Source: Mycteria americana (lineage: Eukaryota; Chordata; Aves; Ciconiiformes; Ciconiidae). Taken from it: a DNA stretch of 64,000 nucleotides. Below, in pieces: positions 34,701 to 46,548 of the stretch (position 1 is the stretch's first letter; each line of letters opens with the position of its first letter). The notes under the pieces are model-generated. The model was not told where the DNA came from. It was given only the letters and a program-made list of their open reading frames with translations, and made no database searches. Where the stretch lies: NCBI RefSeq assembly GCF_035582795.1, contig NC_134368.1, forward strand, positions 36,330,501 to 36,394,500, written 5' to 3'. Both the position numbers and the translations under genes were made by a program.

Positions 34701-37700
34701 TTAACATGAGTCTTGAAATTTGTCTCAGTTAAGTGGAGCAAATGGTAGAATAATTTTGAACCTGAAGCTCGTGGGCACCTGAAATTTCCATCTGCTAGGT
34801 TTGCGAATCCAGAAAAAACATCACTGCAAGGTTCCTCTGTCACCAATGACTTTTACTTATACAGCTAACTATTGTTTGGGTCTAAACTGTTTTCTTTGAT
34901 ACTCTGTAAAGCCCTTTGAGCAGTAATAGCATATACATTACACAAACTATTGACACCAAAAAATAGGTGAGAGAAGTCCGTAATGAAATAAGAAGAGTAA
35001 GGCCTTTCTGAATATGGAACAAAAAATTGCAACCATATGAGATGTTTCAAAAGTCTAGTATTAGAAGAATCTGGACTCAGCTGTAGTTAAAAGTAGTGAC
35101 TCTCTTTTAAGGACCTGTGTATTCTCTGGAGATGATTCTGTCCAAGTCTAATTGGACATGAAGGCTTTGGCTTTGGAACTGAAGATGCCACAGATGCCAA
35201 AGGATCTTATAGATATTCAGTTTTCAGAGTTTGTGAAGTTCTGTGAGAGTCTATAATACTTTGTAAATGAGATTTGGACAGTGTAAAAAATTAGTCCAGG
35301 ACAAGAAAGAAACTAGATCACATGCTGATTAAAGATACAGATGGAATAGGCAGGTATGTATAGGAATGCCATAGGCAGAGTTAATCATATATTTGAAGAA
35401 GAAAAAGGAATAGGGTGACCTTTTTGATTCCCTTCTATACAAACTGAAATAGGAGTATGACTTTAAGATAAAATTTTTTCAACTGAAGTAATGCTCAGCA
35501 TAACCTTGGAAGTATTTGCCAAGAAAATTAAGTATCATCTGGCATTGACTGCAGTCTGTTTTATTTTGACCCATATTGTTTATATATTTGTTGATATTTC
35601 TTTGAGGCATATGCAATGGTAAGTAATTTCTTCTCAGCTGAGAATCTATTTCTTTCTTATGTTACAACCGTCTGTCTCCTGTTACAACTACTGTTGTAGT
35701 ATTGTAAAAGCCCAGTTCCTAAGCCGTTTTTGGACTTCACTGTTTGAATGATACTGGCTTGTGTGTAGCATCTCAGTTCTGCTGTTGAATTTACTTGTTC
35801 CAATACTTTGTTATGTTCCAATGAACATTTCCCAGCTTCATTCTGGAACGGTCTTTTGTTTCAGCAGGGCAGTCAGTGATTCTTTATGTGAAATAACTGT
35901 GCAGGGAATATAACCTTCCACAGCAGCTCTGTGCCATATAGAAGCCTTGTACCAGACTATGACTGCAGCTTTTCTGCCAATCAGCTTGGTTTTCCGTGGA
36001 GAGAACGTATAGTTAATGTATTTGATTTCTTTCACTATGTCCTCAATGTTATCTGATCCAACTTGCTATTTTCTGTCACTGCTTTCTTCCATGCCTCCTC
36101 ATAGTCTCTCTGAGTTTGTGTCATGTCCTTAGCCATTGCATGGACGCCTGTAATGTCCCTGAATTAGTCTCTTAGTTCTTTTGTCAAAGTATTCCACTAT
36201 TCCACAGTTGACTTTATCCCCAAAAGAATATGAAAAAATGTGTAATACTGTGTATCTAGTGTGCCCAGTTTAGCTGATTCTTCATCTTTTTTTTGTCATA
36301 TCCATTTTCCTTATCCAGAATAGTTAATTTGTTTCCACCACCTATTTGATTATTTGATCTTAAATGTTTGTGGTTAAGTGCATAGACTCTTCTTACTTCT
36401 TAATATCTATGTTAGGATCTTCAAGATCAATACAAATTGTAGTTGGGAGGGTGCCTTAGGTCTGTGCTGTTAATTTTGTCATGACAAATTCTCACGACTT
36501 ATGGTTCTTCCCTGTCTATTGACCAAAATTCTTTTCTGAAACTTGTGTATTTTAAAGGACTATATGAATCCTTACAAATGTACAACACTCAGGAATGCCC
36601 CTAGCCTCTCAAAGAGTTTCAGACGCTGCATAATTAGATTTACTTCAGTGATGGATGCATTAGTTCAAAGCATGCCTAGTTTAGCATATTTAGGCTTAGC
36701 AAAAAGGAAGCTTTTCAGCTTCAGTGGCACTGTAGAACTTTTCAAGAAAAAGTATTAAGAACTGTCCTTATTCTGGACTGTTGCTTCCACTAAAGTCATC
36801 TCACCTGAGGCTTTTTGGATCCTTTCACATCTTACAAGCACAATGTCAGACTACCTGATCTGAGGGAGACCTATTATCTCTATTAAATGAGTAGCCATAA
36901 TAATGCAATGCATTGGCTTCAGTCCCTTTATAAAGCTTGAGTGATACATTCTCTAAATACAGTGAATTCCAAGTTTAGATGTGATTTATTCTGTAGTACT
37001 TTAGAGCTGAGGCAGAAATTTGTGAATTTATCTTTTGGGTAAGTCATCTATTCTGGATATGGCAGATTGTGATTTTGTTTTCCACATTTGTGACCCATTA
37101 CTTCAAAACTTGTGTCTGTATAGAGACTCCATTGTGTGGACTGCTGTATATATTCCATATATATAATTACATATACTCATTTCTGACTTTCAAGTTTGGT
37201 ACTCTCCCTGCTCTTTTGTGAGTGGTCTATGAGTCTGTCAGTATGCAATTCAGTCTTGATCCTCCCATACATTTTTAAAAAAAATTTTGTGCAGTTTGTG
37301 AAATTCTGAAAATGTACCTTGCATGTTGCAAGAATGATAACTTAAAAAGAAAACACTTGAGTTTTTCTCCAAATATCCTTCCTTCTAAATGCCATTTGTT
37401 CACAAAAGTGTCTTATTCAGAGAATATGTGTCCAATACACCTTCAAAGATTTACCTTGAAATGAACTATGTAATTAGATGTTCTTTCATGATCATGATCA
37501 TGCCTCACTGAGGCAATTTCCTACTTAAATTTGCACAGCTGTCTTTGGATGAGATGATACAATGAAGATAAATAGTAGAAGATGCTGGGTTTATTTTTGC
37601 TGGAATTGTTCCAAAACATACCGTTTGGAGAGGCATCAGTTAGATGGCAAAGCTAGTGGAGTTCATGAAACTGTAATTCACCTGATCTGCTGAGTTCTAC

Positions 37701-38590
37701 TACAGCATAATCTTTTCAGTATAACTGTAACTAAACATTTGTTACTGGATTACAGGTATTGGATACTATCAGGTAGATTAAGTGGTCTCCCTTCAAAAAG
37801 TCTTTATTTCCAGCATTTCCATGTAACGCCCTTTAAAACTCTTATCTCCATTTCCCTCTCTTTTGATCTAGGTGCATCATGAGGATCATTGAATTAAACA
37901 TATGAGTTGGTCACTAGTGATACAAAGTTCAAAAGCTCATGTGAATTCTTTTAGTTTTCTGTCAGCCCCTTTAGCCATGCTGTTTAGTTGACTTTTCTGC
38001 CTCGTAGTGCCTAGCTTCAGTGAAAATACAGCTTTTGGATATTTCTACTCTTTGTGTCTCAAATGACAGTTCAAATAATGTCTAAAATACCTCCCAGAAT
38101 GCATCTTCTCTCATTTCTTGCACCAGTGCTTAAAGTTCATGATGTTTCTCACAGAGCTGGCCCTAAAATCTCCATTTTACCATGTGAAATAAGTGTGGTC
38201 ATCTCTTTCACCACAATTCCATAGCTTTCCATGCTGTTGAAATCAGAAACTTCACAGAAGTTACTGGACTCTGCTGAAAGCAGGAGATGGCCTTGAGTTG
38301 CATTTTTCTCCTTGCTAAGATTGCTCACATCAATGAGGTTAACATTGTTTTAAAGTGTACATATGTGAAATCAGCCCATCCCCTCAGTTTGGCCAAAAGG
38401 CATTTTGCTGTACTTGCTGGGAAAGCCTACACTGCTTCTTATTTACAGGCAGCTTTGTCTGTTTTCTCCTAAGACCAGCATGTCTGATGACCATGTTCAG
38501 AAGACTGCAGGTTATCTGTGAACAGATTTATACTAAGAAATTCAGGTCTCCTTTAGCTTGTGAATTTTTAAACTTCTAATAAAATTGTTT
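31704..38590 (-). pseudogene. Possible decayed long coding sequence, antisense to MTNR1A, unidentified
   Basis: Read on the minus strand (5' end near 38590), several adjoining stretches give protein-like translations broken by few stops and by frame changes. At 38149-38340 there are 63 codons without a stop. At 36053-36286 there are 78 codons with two stops, including RDYEEAWKKAVTENSK. This passes by a one-base frame shift into 71 open codons ending at 35838, then in another frame into 64 open codons at 35657-35851. At 31704-31979 there are 91 open codons, and the same frame continues upstream to about 32300 with four stops. Charged and polar residues dominate, as in soluble or coiled-coil proteins. 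No introns or domains are evident and I cannot name a parent gene. Frames were chosen by eye, and open runs this long can arise by chance, so the call is tentative. Alternatives are an old retrocopy, a relic repeat or no gene at all. Confidence 0.25.
37776..37841. repeat. Direct repeat, copy 1 (66 bp)
   Basis: This segment, starting GATTAAGTGG and ending TTAAAACTC, is nearly the same as 40233-40289. Copy 1 has an extra nine bases from a local duplication within ATTTCCAGCATTTCC. The flanking sequences are unrelated. Confidence 0.8.
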
Positions 38591-41500
38591 ATGTCCTTGA
38601 AAGCAAGTTGAAATCTGGCAAGTTGCCAGTGACTATGTGTGTGTGAAAATTCTACTGACAGCTATAGAGTAGTCATAAAATATAGGCATGGCATAGCTTT
38701 AAAATCACTACAAGAAAAGCTAGTAATGCTTGCTACTACAGTTATGGTCTTTGCCACATAAACTGCAGACATCAAAACTTTCTAGAAAGTTTCTATACTG
38801 ACACTTATGTTTATCACATTGATGTTAATTTTAAGAGACAATGAGTGACTTTGAAAAGTAATCATCATAGAATTAACCTGCTTTTTACATTAAAATATTA
38901 GTCTGGGACTAGCAGCCAAATATTGCTCATAAAAGCAACAGCTAATCAGACAGACTCCTGAGAAAATCTTATCCCTGAAGAAACTAAATAGCAAAGCTGA
39001 GGTCACATAGAGTAAAACACAAATCAAGCTGCTAGCGTGACTCAGAGATTTGTTAATACAGCTGTAAACTGTAAACAGAGATTTTCTAAAAAGCATTGGA
39101 GTGGTCCCTCTGTTGATATGCAGTGGTTTAAATTTTGAAACTATCATGACCAGTATAAGGGGAAAGCACAAATTTGGAAACAGTCTCTTGTTTTCATTTC
39201 CATGAGCCTTATTTACTAATTTGAAAAAGTATTTTCTAAACCATAGGAAAGAGATGAAAGAGACTTTTGTTTATGACAACAGAAATGAAATTACATAGCA
39301 ATAGGAATAATATTTACCAATTTCATGCTTATTTATACTGCCCCTGTCATGGATTGAGCTTCTATGTAGTAAACATTGCAAAAGCACCAAAAAAGAGGTC
39401 CCTCTGAAAAGGATTGCAATCAAGTAACTAGGAATTGGGTTCCTGCAATTGTTTAGAATTTGAGGTCTGATCACAGCAGTATTCTGGAATTCTTTGCTGA
39501 TCATTTATCCCAGATGTGTGTCGCAGCTATAATTTGTATTAGAGTTGGGTAAGAGATGTGGCAGACTGAAAGCCTGTTTAGTGTATATATGTATGTATAT
39601 ATACTATGCATATCATATACTATGGGAAATATAGATCCCTGTTACATGACATCTTTTATATTGCCTGGAGCAGGACTCCTTACAATAATAATTTCATTTT
39701 TAATTAAGACCTGCATACCTTTGGCTGCAGATGTTTAGATTTTCTGCCCTCTCGGTATGTGAGAATACATCTACTGTTTTATTTGTCTTCAAACATAATT
39801 TCAAATGGACTGAGTATCTCAAACTGTTCTTTTCACTTCAGTGTCATAATTCATCTATCAGATGAAAATCCAGAGCCATCTGCCCCATTGAATTCACCTG
39901 TGCTGAGTTTTTACATTGAATTGAGAGTTTCACAGTAGATTTTAATAGCAGTGGCATTGCCCACATGTTGTTGTGTGAAAGGGGGGTGTCTGTGCCTCCG
40001 CAGAGTTTGGTAGTTTCCTCCTTAATCTGCTTTAAATTAAACAAACAGTTCCTTAAGTGATGTAAATGTTCTCAGCTCCTACAGCTGTGACAGTCAGCTG
40101 CAGCTGATGTTACACCCTCCCCACCCTCCCTGTAATGATCTTTGCCTATTTAAACTGAATTTCAAGCCATAAGAAGCTATAGTATTTTCTTATTCAATAT
40201 GGTATCTGCCTACTCAAGCCAAAACAGAACTTGATTAAGTGGCCTCCCTTCAAAAAGTCTGTATTTCCATGTAATGCCATTTAAAACTCCTTACACACTT
40301 TCAGTGTGCTTTACATCACTGCAGAGGCTTCAGAGGACACGGGGACGGGCCAAGCAGTCCTCTAGACATCTTTGTTTAGAGCTGCAAGCTGTGTAGGGTG
40401 GATGGGAATCACCCATAGTAGGATACGTGCATGACAAAGTGCTAGAGGTAAAAGGCAAAGTTACGTACCAGAAACTAGAGCTTTGCAATGTGTGTTATCC
40501 ATATGCATGCTCTGCATCCCCTTGTAGTCTCCCCATCCCCTTATCAAAGTCCCTGACACACTAGGGCTCTGCAGTTCAGAAGAACTGAGAGGTGGAAAGC
40601 AAAGTACCAGCTTCTCCAGCCCCACTATGGAGTAGAGAGAACAGCAGGACAGTTGAGGTCTACAGGAGTATTCTTGAGATAAACTTTCCAGCTGAAGGGT
40701 GTATGGTGCACGTACCTCCTGTACTGCTACAGGCATGCATAGAGTTCTGAAGATCTGTAATTGTTAGTGGGTGTTGTCTTTTTCTCTCCCTGAGATGGAG
40801 GGATTTTTTTGTGTTGTGGGAACTACTGAATGGGGAACAGTCCCTTCTGTCCACTTCAGGAAAACCTGGGTAGGTTAGCAAGGCTGTACCTTTTGCCAAG
40901 GACCTTTTTAGAAACATGGTTCCTGCTGTCTTTGAAATATAGTCACCTCACAGGGGACTCAGATGAAGTTTCTTTTTCTTTTTTCACATGACCTTTTTTG
41001 TACAAGTGAAGAAGGGGGAAGGTGGTCACTGCTTGGTTTTTTGTTGTTGTTTCTTTGGACAGTGTTCTTTTTCTGTGCACTTCCATTTCAACACAAACAT
41101 TTTAAGGAGGTGAATGCCCCAGTCAAACAATGCTTATCCCTGAAGCTGACTTATGTTTAAATGCTTTGCAGGTCTGGGGCTCAGCTCTGTATGTCACCAT
41201 TGGAATGCTTGGACCTAAAAGGCATTATAAAGATTTTTTTGGTCTTCCTTTTTTTTTCTTTTCTCAACTGAACTTAGGATTCAAATGTTTTTGAGAGCAG
41301 AAAATATTCAGGACACACAAAATGCTACCACTGAATTTGCAACAAGTCCCAAGAATACTTCAGTTAGTTCAGATAGTTCTGTCTTCATCTTATTGCAACA
41401 CCTCCACAAAAGCAGAGCATGATTGATGTATTAAACATCCAGGGAAAGAAAGAAACTAGCTTCAGTGCCAGTTACACTTGAGAAGAAGAGACAAATGTAT

Positions 41501-44500
41501 TTTATTTTCTATCAAGATGCTCAAGGCACTTTCTGCTCAAATGACTTGACTCTTCTTCTGGTAAACAAAGTATTCAAAATGAAGTTCCTAAGACATGTTT
41601 TTAGCAATGGTAACTGGAAGATTTTTTATGTCACTGTATCTACATGCCTAGTATGTCCATGTTCCAGTCACTCAAATCCATGGATTTATCTAAAATCAAA
41701 ATCAGTTCCAACACACTGCATTCCCCTTTGGCTTATCCTCAGCTGCTTGAATTGTCACAAAAGTCGTATTAATAGAGGCAGCTGCTTTTCATCAAAATGA
41801 AGTTTGTGATGCTGTTCCATTTGAGTACTGCAGGCCAAAGCTGTGCACATCAATTGCAATCCAAAGTTCAGAAGGAGCTTTCACTGCTAAATTTTCGGGG
41901 GTTTATTTGTCATCATTGTTTTAAAGTTAATTTCCAGGTGATTTTATTCCACAATTTTAGTATCCATTTTACCCCATCTTTGAATGTTTTTCATATAAGA
42001 GCTCTTTTTGCTGTTATTAAGCAAACAGGTTTTTTCTGGTATCTAAAGGCAAATGGATGGTTTGCAAAAGACAAATTTTATTTCAAGGTACTCTGTTTTG
42101 AAAATGCTTTCCAACAAATTATGCAATAATAACTCTTTATATCTAATTGAATCTGAAATTATTTCAAAGACAGTATTAAGATGATGAAGTCAATTTTGTG
42201 TGACCCTTCATATTTGGAAAGGAGGAGTGAATGGCAATATTAGAACAATCACGAATTACGTGGCAAGTCATGATACCAGTGTAAAACTTCAAATGCTCGA
42301 GTTGGACTAACACATCAATCTTTAGTAAAGAAACTGAATCCCTGCGGTTCAACCCCTAAATTAAACAAATCATTCCTTTTGATCCAGTTTTGTTGGGGTG
42401 TTTTCCTAAAGTCTTAACCTTAATCAGCTTCTGCTTTACAGTCAGTGGACAGCTCAGCCCATTATCTTTGCACCATTCAACCTGTCAGAATTCATTAGCT
42501 TGCCATCTACAGAGGACTCCCTCTGCAACCAATTGCTTGTTAATTCATCTACAGCAAACTCTGAGGGATTTTGTTAAAGAGCCATTTTAGGCAAAGTATT
42601 TGATTTATACTTCCTTTGGCACTATTTAGCCAAAGGTTCAACAAACATCAGATTTTTACAGTTCACCCAAGCTTGGAAAGATTTTTTGCTTCTTGAGATT
42701 TTGAAAGTAATCTGTTAGCAGTGATTTTGGCAGTGGGTGAACACCACAATAAAAATCTTGTGTATTATTGCATCAAACTGTTTAGAACTTTTTTCCCTGT
42801 AGGGCAGTTATCTTCATTAATGGACACTAAAAATAATAAGTTGCAGCATCTTTCAATTTGCAAGTTCTGTAAGAGACATTAATTACTTGATGTACGTAAA
42901 GCATATTTTTCTGAGATTGCTACAGGGCATTGAAACTTTCTTCTCTTGGAATAAAATTTCTTCATTTTTGTTAAGCCTGATATACTTTTGTAAGAATGTC
43001 TCCATTAGGATGACCAGCATCCTCTTTAACTGAAAACTAGCTATTTGATTTCATTCTTATACCGGAATGCTAAACATTTTAAACAATAATGGACTTCAGT
43101 ATTGTATTTAAGTTTATTTATAAAATGTCTCTAAAAATTGTACACCTTTTTGTGTTGCCTTCATAGGACAATCTTAATAAAACAATCTGTCATATGTAGG
43201 AGTTCTTTCTCCTGAATGTACCCTCCTCCAGAAATATTTTTTAGGCCAGAAAATACTTAGGCAATTGCCTGAACAGGGAAAATACAGTGTTGCATCCAAG
43301 GACTAGGTACCAAAAAGTCTACAGATGTGTGGCTGCTACAAACTTTTGAAATTGGGTAGTGTGTTTGGGAGATTAAACAGCAGTGTAGAAATCTTATCTT
43401 AGATTCTGTTCACTGGTTTTGTTTGTTTGTTCGTTTATTATTAATTTCAAACTCTTATATCCCTGTTTCTTAAACAAGAATGGGTAGTATTTGGCATTCT
43501 TATTTTCCTGTATCTATGATTTATATCATAGTTGCTCTCTTTTTTGGAGTGTCATTCAAGTCTTCTGCTGTAGAGTACCAACCAAAGTATCTCAGTTAGG
43601 AGCCCAGTATCAGAGGCCTCTATAAAATCGGTGGCAATACCTCAAGAAAGCTGGTCAGCTGAGACAGAATTCTCCATCATGTTTTTCATAATGTCTCATT
43701 GTGGTTCACAATGTGGTTCTTATGAACTCACAGGTTCATAAGAGTGCCATACAGATGGCTGATAATAATGAGCACTATTAAGACTTTTCTGAGCCATCTT
43801 TTTCTCATTAAACAAACATCTGGCTGCTATTTGCTCCATTCCACTAGTAACTATTTCTGGTTTTTAGTTTTGTTACTGGGATAACTACTCATACTCATAA
43901 ACATATGGCATGCCTGCATCACTGACAGGAAGAGGAAGGCCTGTTAATTATAATAAAGAAGGAGCAAGGTGAGAGGTTTCATTGAAAAGGTATGAAGTTT
44001 CATTTTCCCCACTAAATATATGGCAATATGGGACACCCTTACAAAGATATCAGAAGCCAGAACAATAAATGTTAAGACTTACAAGCTGGAGCAGAAGTAC
44101 AGAGGGACAAAGGAGAGAAAGACACAACAGTCATTAGTGTAGAGCTACTGATAATACATGGTAAAGGATTAAGCCACCTGTGAGCTCCTCTTAGAAAGGC
44201 AGGAAAGAGCTAAGAACTGGAAAATTCAAAACCAGTAGAATCATGGAAAAAGGGAATCCCCTAAGGGGAATGTCACTGGAACAGGAGAAGAATAAAATAT
44301 AGTCACATATACCTATGTCAGAATAGTCACAGAAACACTAAAAGTATAGAGACTTCTTTGATTTTTTAGAAGATATCATCACTTTCTCTTCAATAGGTAA
44401 GAACCAATGGAAGTTTGGAAGATAGAAAGTAGACCTCAAAGAAAACTAGGGTTAAGGACAACAAAACTAGATGGGGAAAAAGAAAACAAGGAACTTCTAG

Positions 44501-45972
44501 GAGTTCCTGTGACTTTTTTCTCAAAGAAATAATAAGGCCTATAAAAAAAAGAAGATAAGAACCATAGTAGGAAGAGAGTAAAGTATTGTCTTTGAAAAAA
44601 TAATTTTATAATTGCAAAAAAAATCTCCAGAAGGCTAATTGCTTGCTTCGTAAAGCAGAATGAAGATGTGACAGAAAGTTAGGAAAGCCACAGAATTTGC
44701 TTCTCTTTACTTTTTTTTTTTGTTTTTATAAAATTGATCAGAAAATAAAATAATTGAAGCTGGCACTCTTATTTTTCACCTCTGGAATCTTGTGTGCAAA
44801 CTTCAGAGTCCAGGATAAAGACTTTTCAGAGCTTTTCCCGTTATAAAGAAACATTTCTGATTGCAGAATATATATTTTTAAATAAATCATTGTTTTTGAC
44901 AATGTTTCTCTCAAATAATATGAAATAAATATCACTACTTCTTAAAAAGTATGAACACTTTTTTTTTTTCCTCTTACTGATAATCAATATATTTTATACT
45001 GATCTTTTCCTCTGCTTAAAAGCAGACAAGTAAAAGGAGAGGAGTAATAAGAGAAAAACATGTTTCTTGATAATCTAGCTAGAGAAAGCAGGCTGACAGG
45101 GGCCTCATTAAGTTCATCAAGGAGAAGTGCAAAGTCCTGCATGTGATTTTAGCTCACTACTGCGTAGCCAAAAAAGATCCCTCTATTACCTTATGCCCTT
45201 CATCAGCCTGAGAATGGGAAGAAGGAAGAAATGGTGTAGGTGTACTCATGTTCTATGAACAAATGAACATCAATGTTTTTCCTTTTACCTTTCCCGAGAA
45301 AAGTCAGCTGGAGAGTAGGCTGGGTACGCAAGAGTGAGCTTGCTGTCTTTGATAGTCAGCACATCTTTAGCCAAAAAAAAAAAGACATTTCATCCAAAAA
45401 AACCCCACCAAACTCCAAAAAACCCAACAGAAGAAACAATGTTCAAAAGTTACCATTAACACCAATTTGGAAAAGTTACAGAGATTTAGTTATCTGAGGT
45501 AAGATTTGTGCAAAGGGATAATAAATGTCACTAAAACAATGGCTGGAGAAAACAGACAGACTTCCAACGTAGACTCCTCTCATGAGATCTGACAAGAAGC
45601 AGCAAAATCCAGGCTAAATCCCACACAAAGGCTTTTAGTTTAATGTAATTATACAATAGATTGTCAATTCTGTGGGAATCTATACTCCATGCAGAAGCTT
45701 AGAAACATTCCATTGTTTAGTCTGATTTCTTTTTAATAATGTTTACCACTTACTGGGTGTATTCAGAGAACAGACTCTCAGGCCTATGAGAAAATCTGGT
45801 CACTATAGTGACATTCAAAGCAGCAATTAATGGTTCTGACTGTCTATTCTCCAAAGTGCCCTACACAGACAGGAAAATGCCATATGCAAAACATCTATTA
45901 TAAGCTCCTTGATTACATGCTTACTTTTCTCTATTGGCTCTACAGGACTAGGATATGACAGATAGCAGTCAC
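38591..45972 (+). other. MTNR1A intron 1, no exon recognised
   Basis: This stretch is AT-rich intronic DNA. It holds the second copy of a short direct repeat (40233-40289) and minus-strand open frames at 40461-40917 of unknown meaning. Two + strand frames at 41465-41800 and 41797-42129 abut each other but show no known domain. No polymorphic element or RNA gene is evident. Confidence 0.6.
40233..40289. repeat. Direct repeat, copy 2 (57 bp)
   Basis: This is the partner of 37776-37841, in the same orientation and about 2.45 kb away. It differs by a few substitutions and lacks the nine-base duplication. Confidence 0.8.
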
Positions 45973-46094
45973 TGTTGTGGGTTAGCTTCAGTCGGCAACT
46001 AAGTACCACAATGCCGCTTGCTCCCCCTCCCCCATCCCACCCCCTGCTGGGATGGGGGAGAGAATCTGAAGAGCAAAAGTAAGAAAACTCACGA

Positions 46095-46140
<46 letters not shown>
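46095..46140. repeat. (ATT)n microsatellite inside the LTR
   Basis: About fifteen ATT units without interruption. The related avian LTRs carry such a tract at this place, so it is part of the element and not an independent expansion. Confidence 0.9.
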
Positions 46141-46147
<7 letters not shown>

Positions 46148-46315
46148 ATCTGTAATTAAAAGGAAAACAACGAGAGAGAGAGGAAAAAAACAAAGGGAAA
46201 AACAAAAAAAAACCAAGCGATGCAACTGCTCACCACCCGCTGACCGACACCCAGCCAGTCCCCAAGCAGAAATCGCTTCCCCGCAGCCAACTCCCCCCAG
46301 TTTCTATACTGAGCA

Positions 46316-46323
46316 TGACGTCA
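46316..46323. promoter_or_regulatory. CRE palindrome TGACGTCA within the ERVL-type LTR
   Basis: This is a perfect cAMP-response element, followed on the + strand by ATATGG. It lies in the U3 part of the minus-strand LTR, just upstream of the degraded TATA region. CREB/ATF proteins bind this octamer. Activity in the genome is unknown. Confidence 0.55.
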
Positions 46324-46548
46324 TATGGTATGGAATCGCCCTTTGGCCAGTTTGGCAGTGCCCCCTCCCAGCTTCTTGTGCGCCTGGCAGAGCATGGGAA
46401 GCTGAAAAGTCCTTGACCAGTGTAAACATTACTTAGCAACAACTGCAACATCAGTGTGTTATCAACATTATTCTCATACTAAATCCAAAACACAGCACTA
46501 TAGCAGCTACTAGGAAGAAAATTAACTATCCCGGATGAAACCAGGACA

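Larger units (their letters stand above)
45973..46548 (-). mobile_element. Solo ERVL-type LTR, 576 bp, antisense to MTNR1A
   Basis: On the minus strand the element starts TGTCCTGGTTTCA at 46548 and ends CCCACAACA at 45973. Its order of parts is that of a common avian ERVL-type LTR: a U3 with a CRE (46316-46323); a degraded TATA region read on the minus strand as TATAGAAA near 46301-46310; a G-rich segment; an (ATT)n tract inside the LTR at 46095-46140; and a C-rich 3' part homologous to 30180-30313. No internal retroviral sequence adjoins, so it is a solo LTR. The five-base flanks (GTCAC and CACTT) do not match, so no target-site duplication can be claimed. Confidence 0.88.

Noticed and set aside
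41465..42129. Two consecutive + strand frames (111 and 110 codons) as possible MTNR1A exons
   Set aside because: The translations lack every conserved melatonin-receptor motif and contain no GPCR-like pattern.
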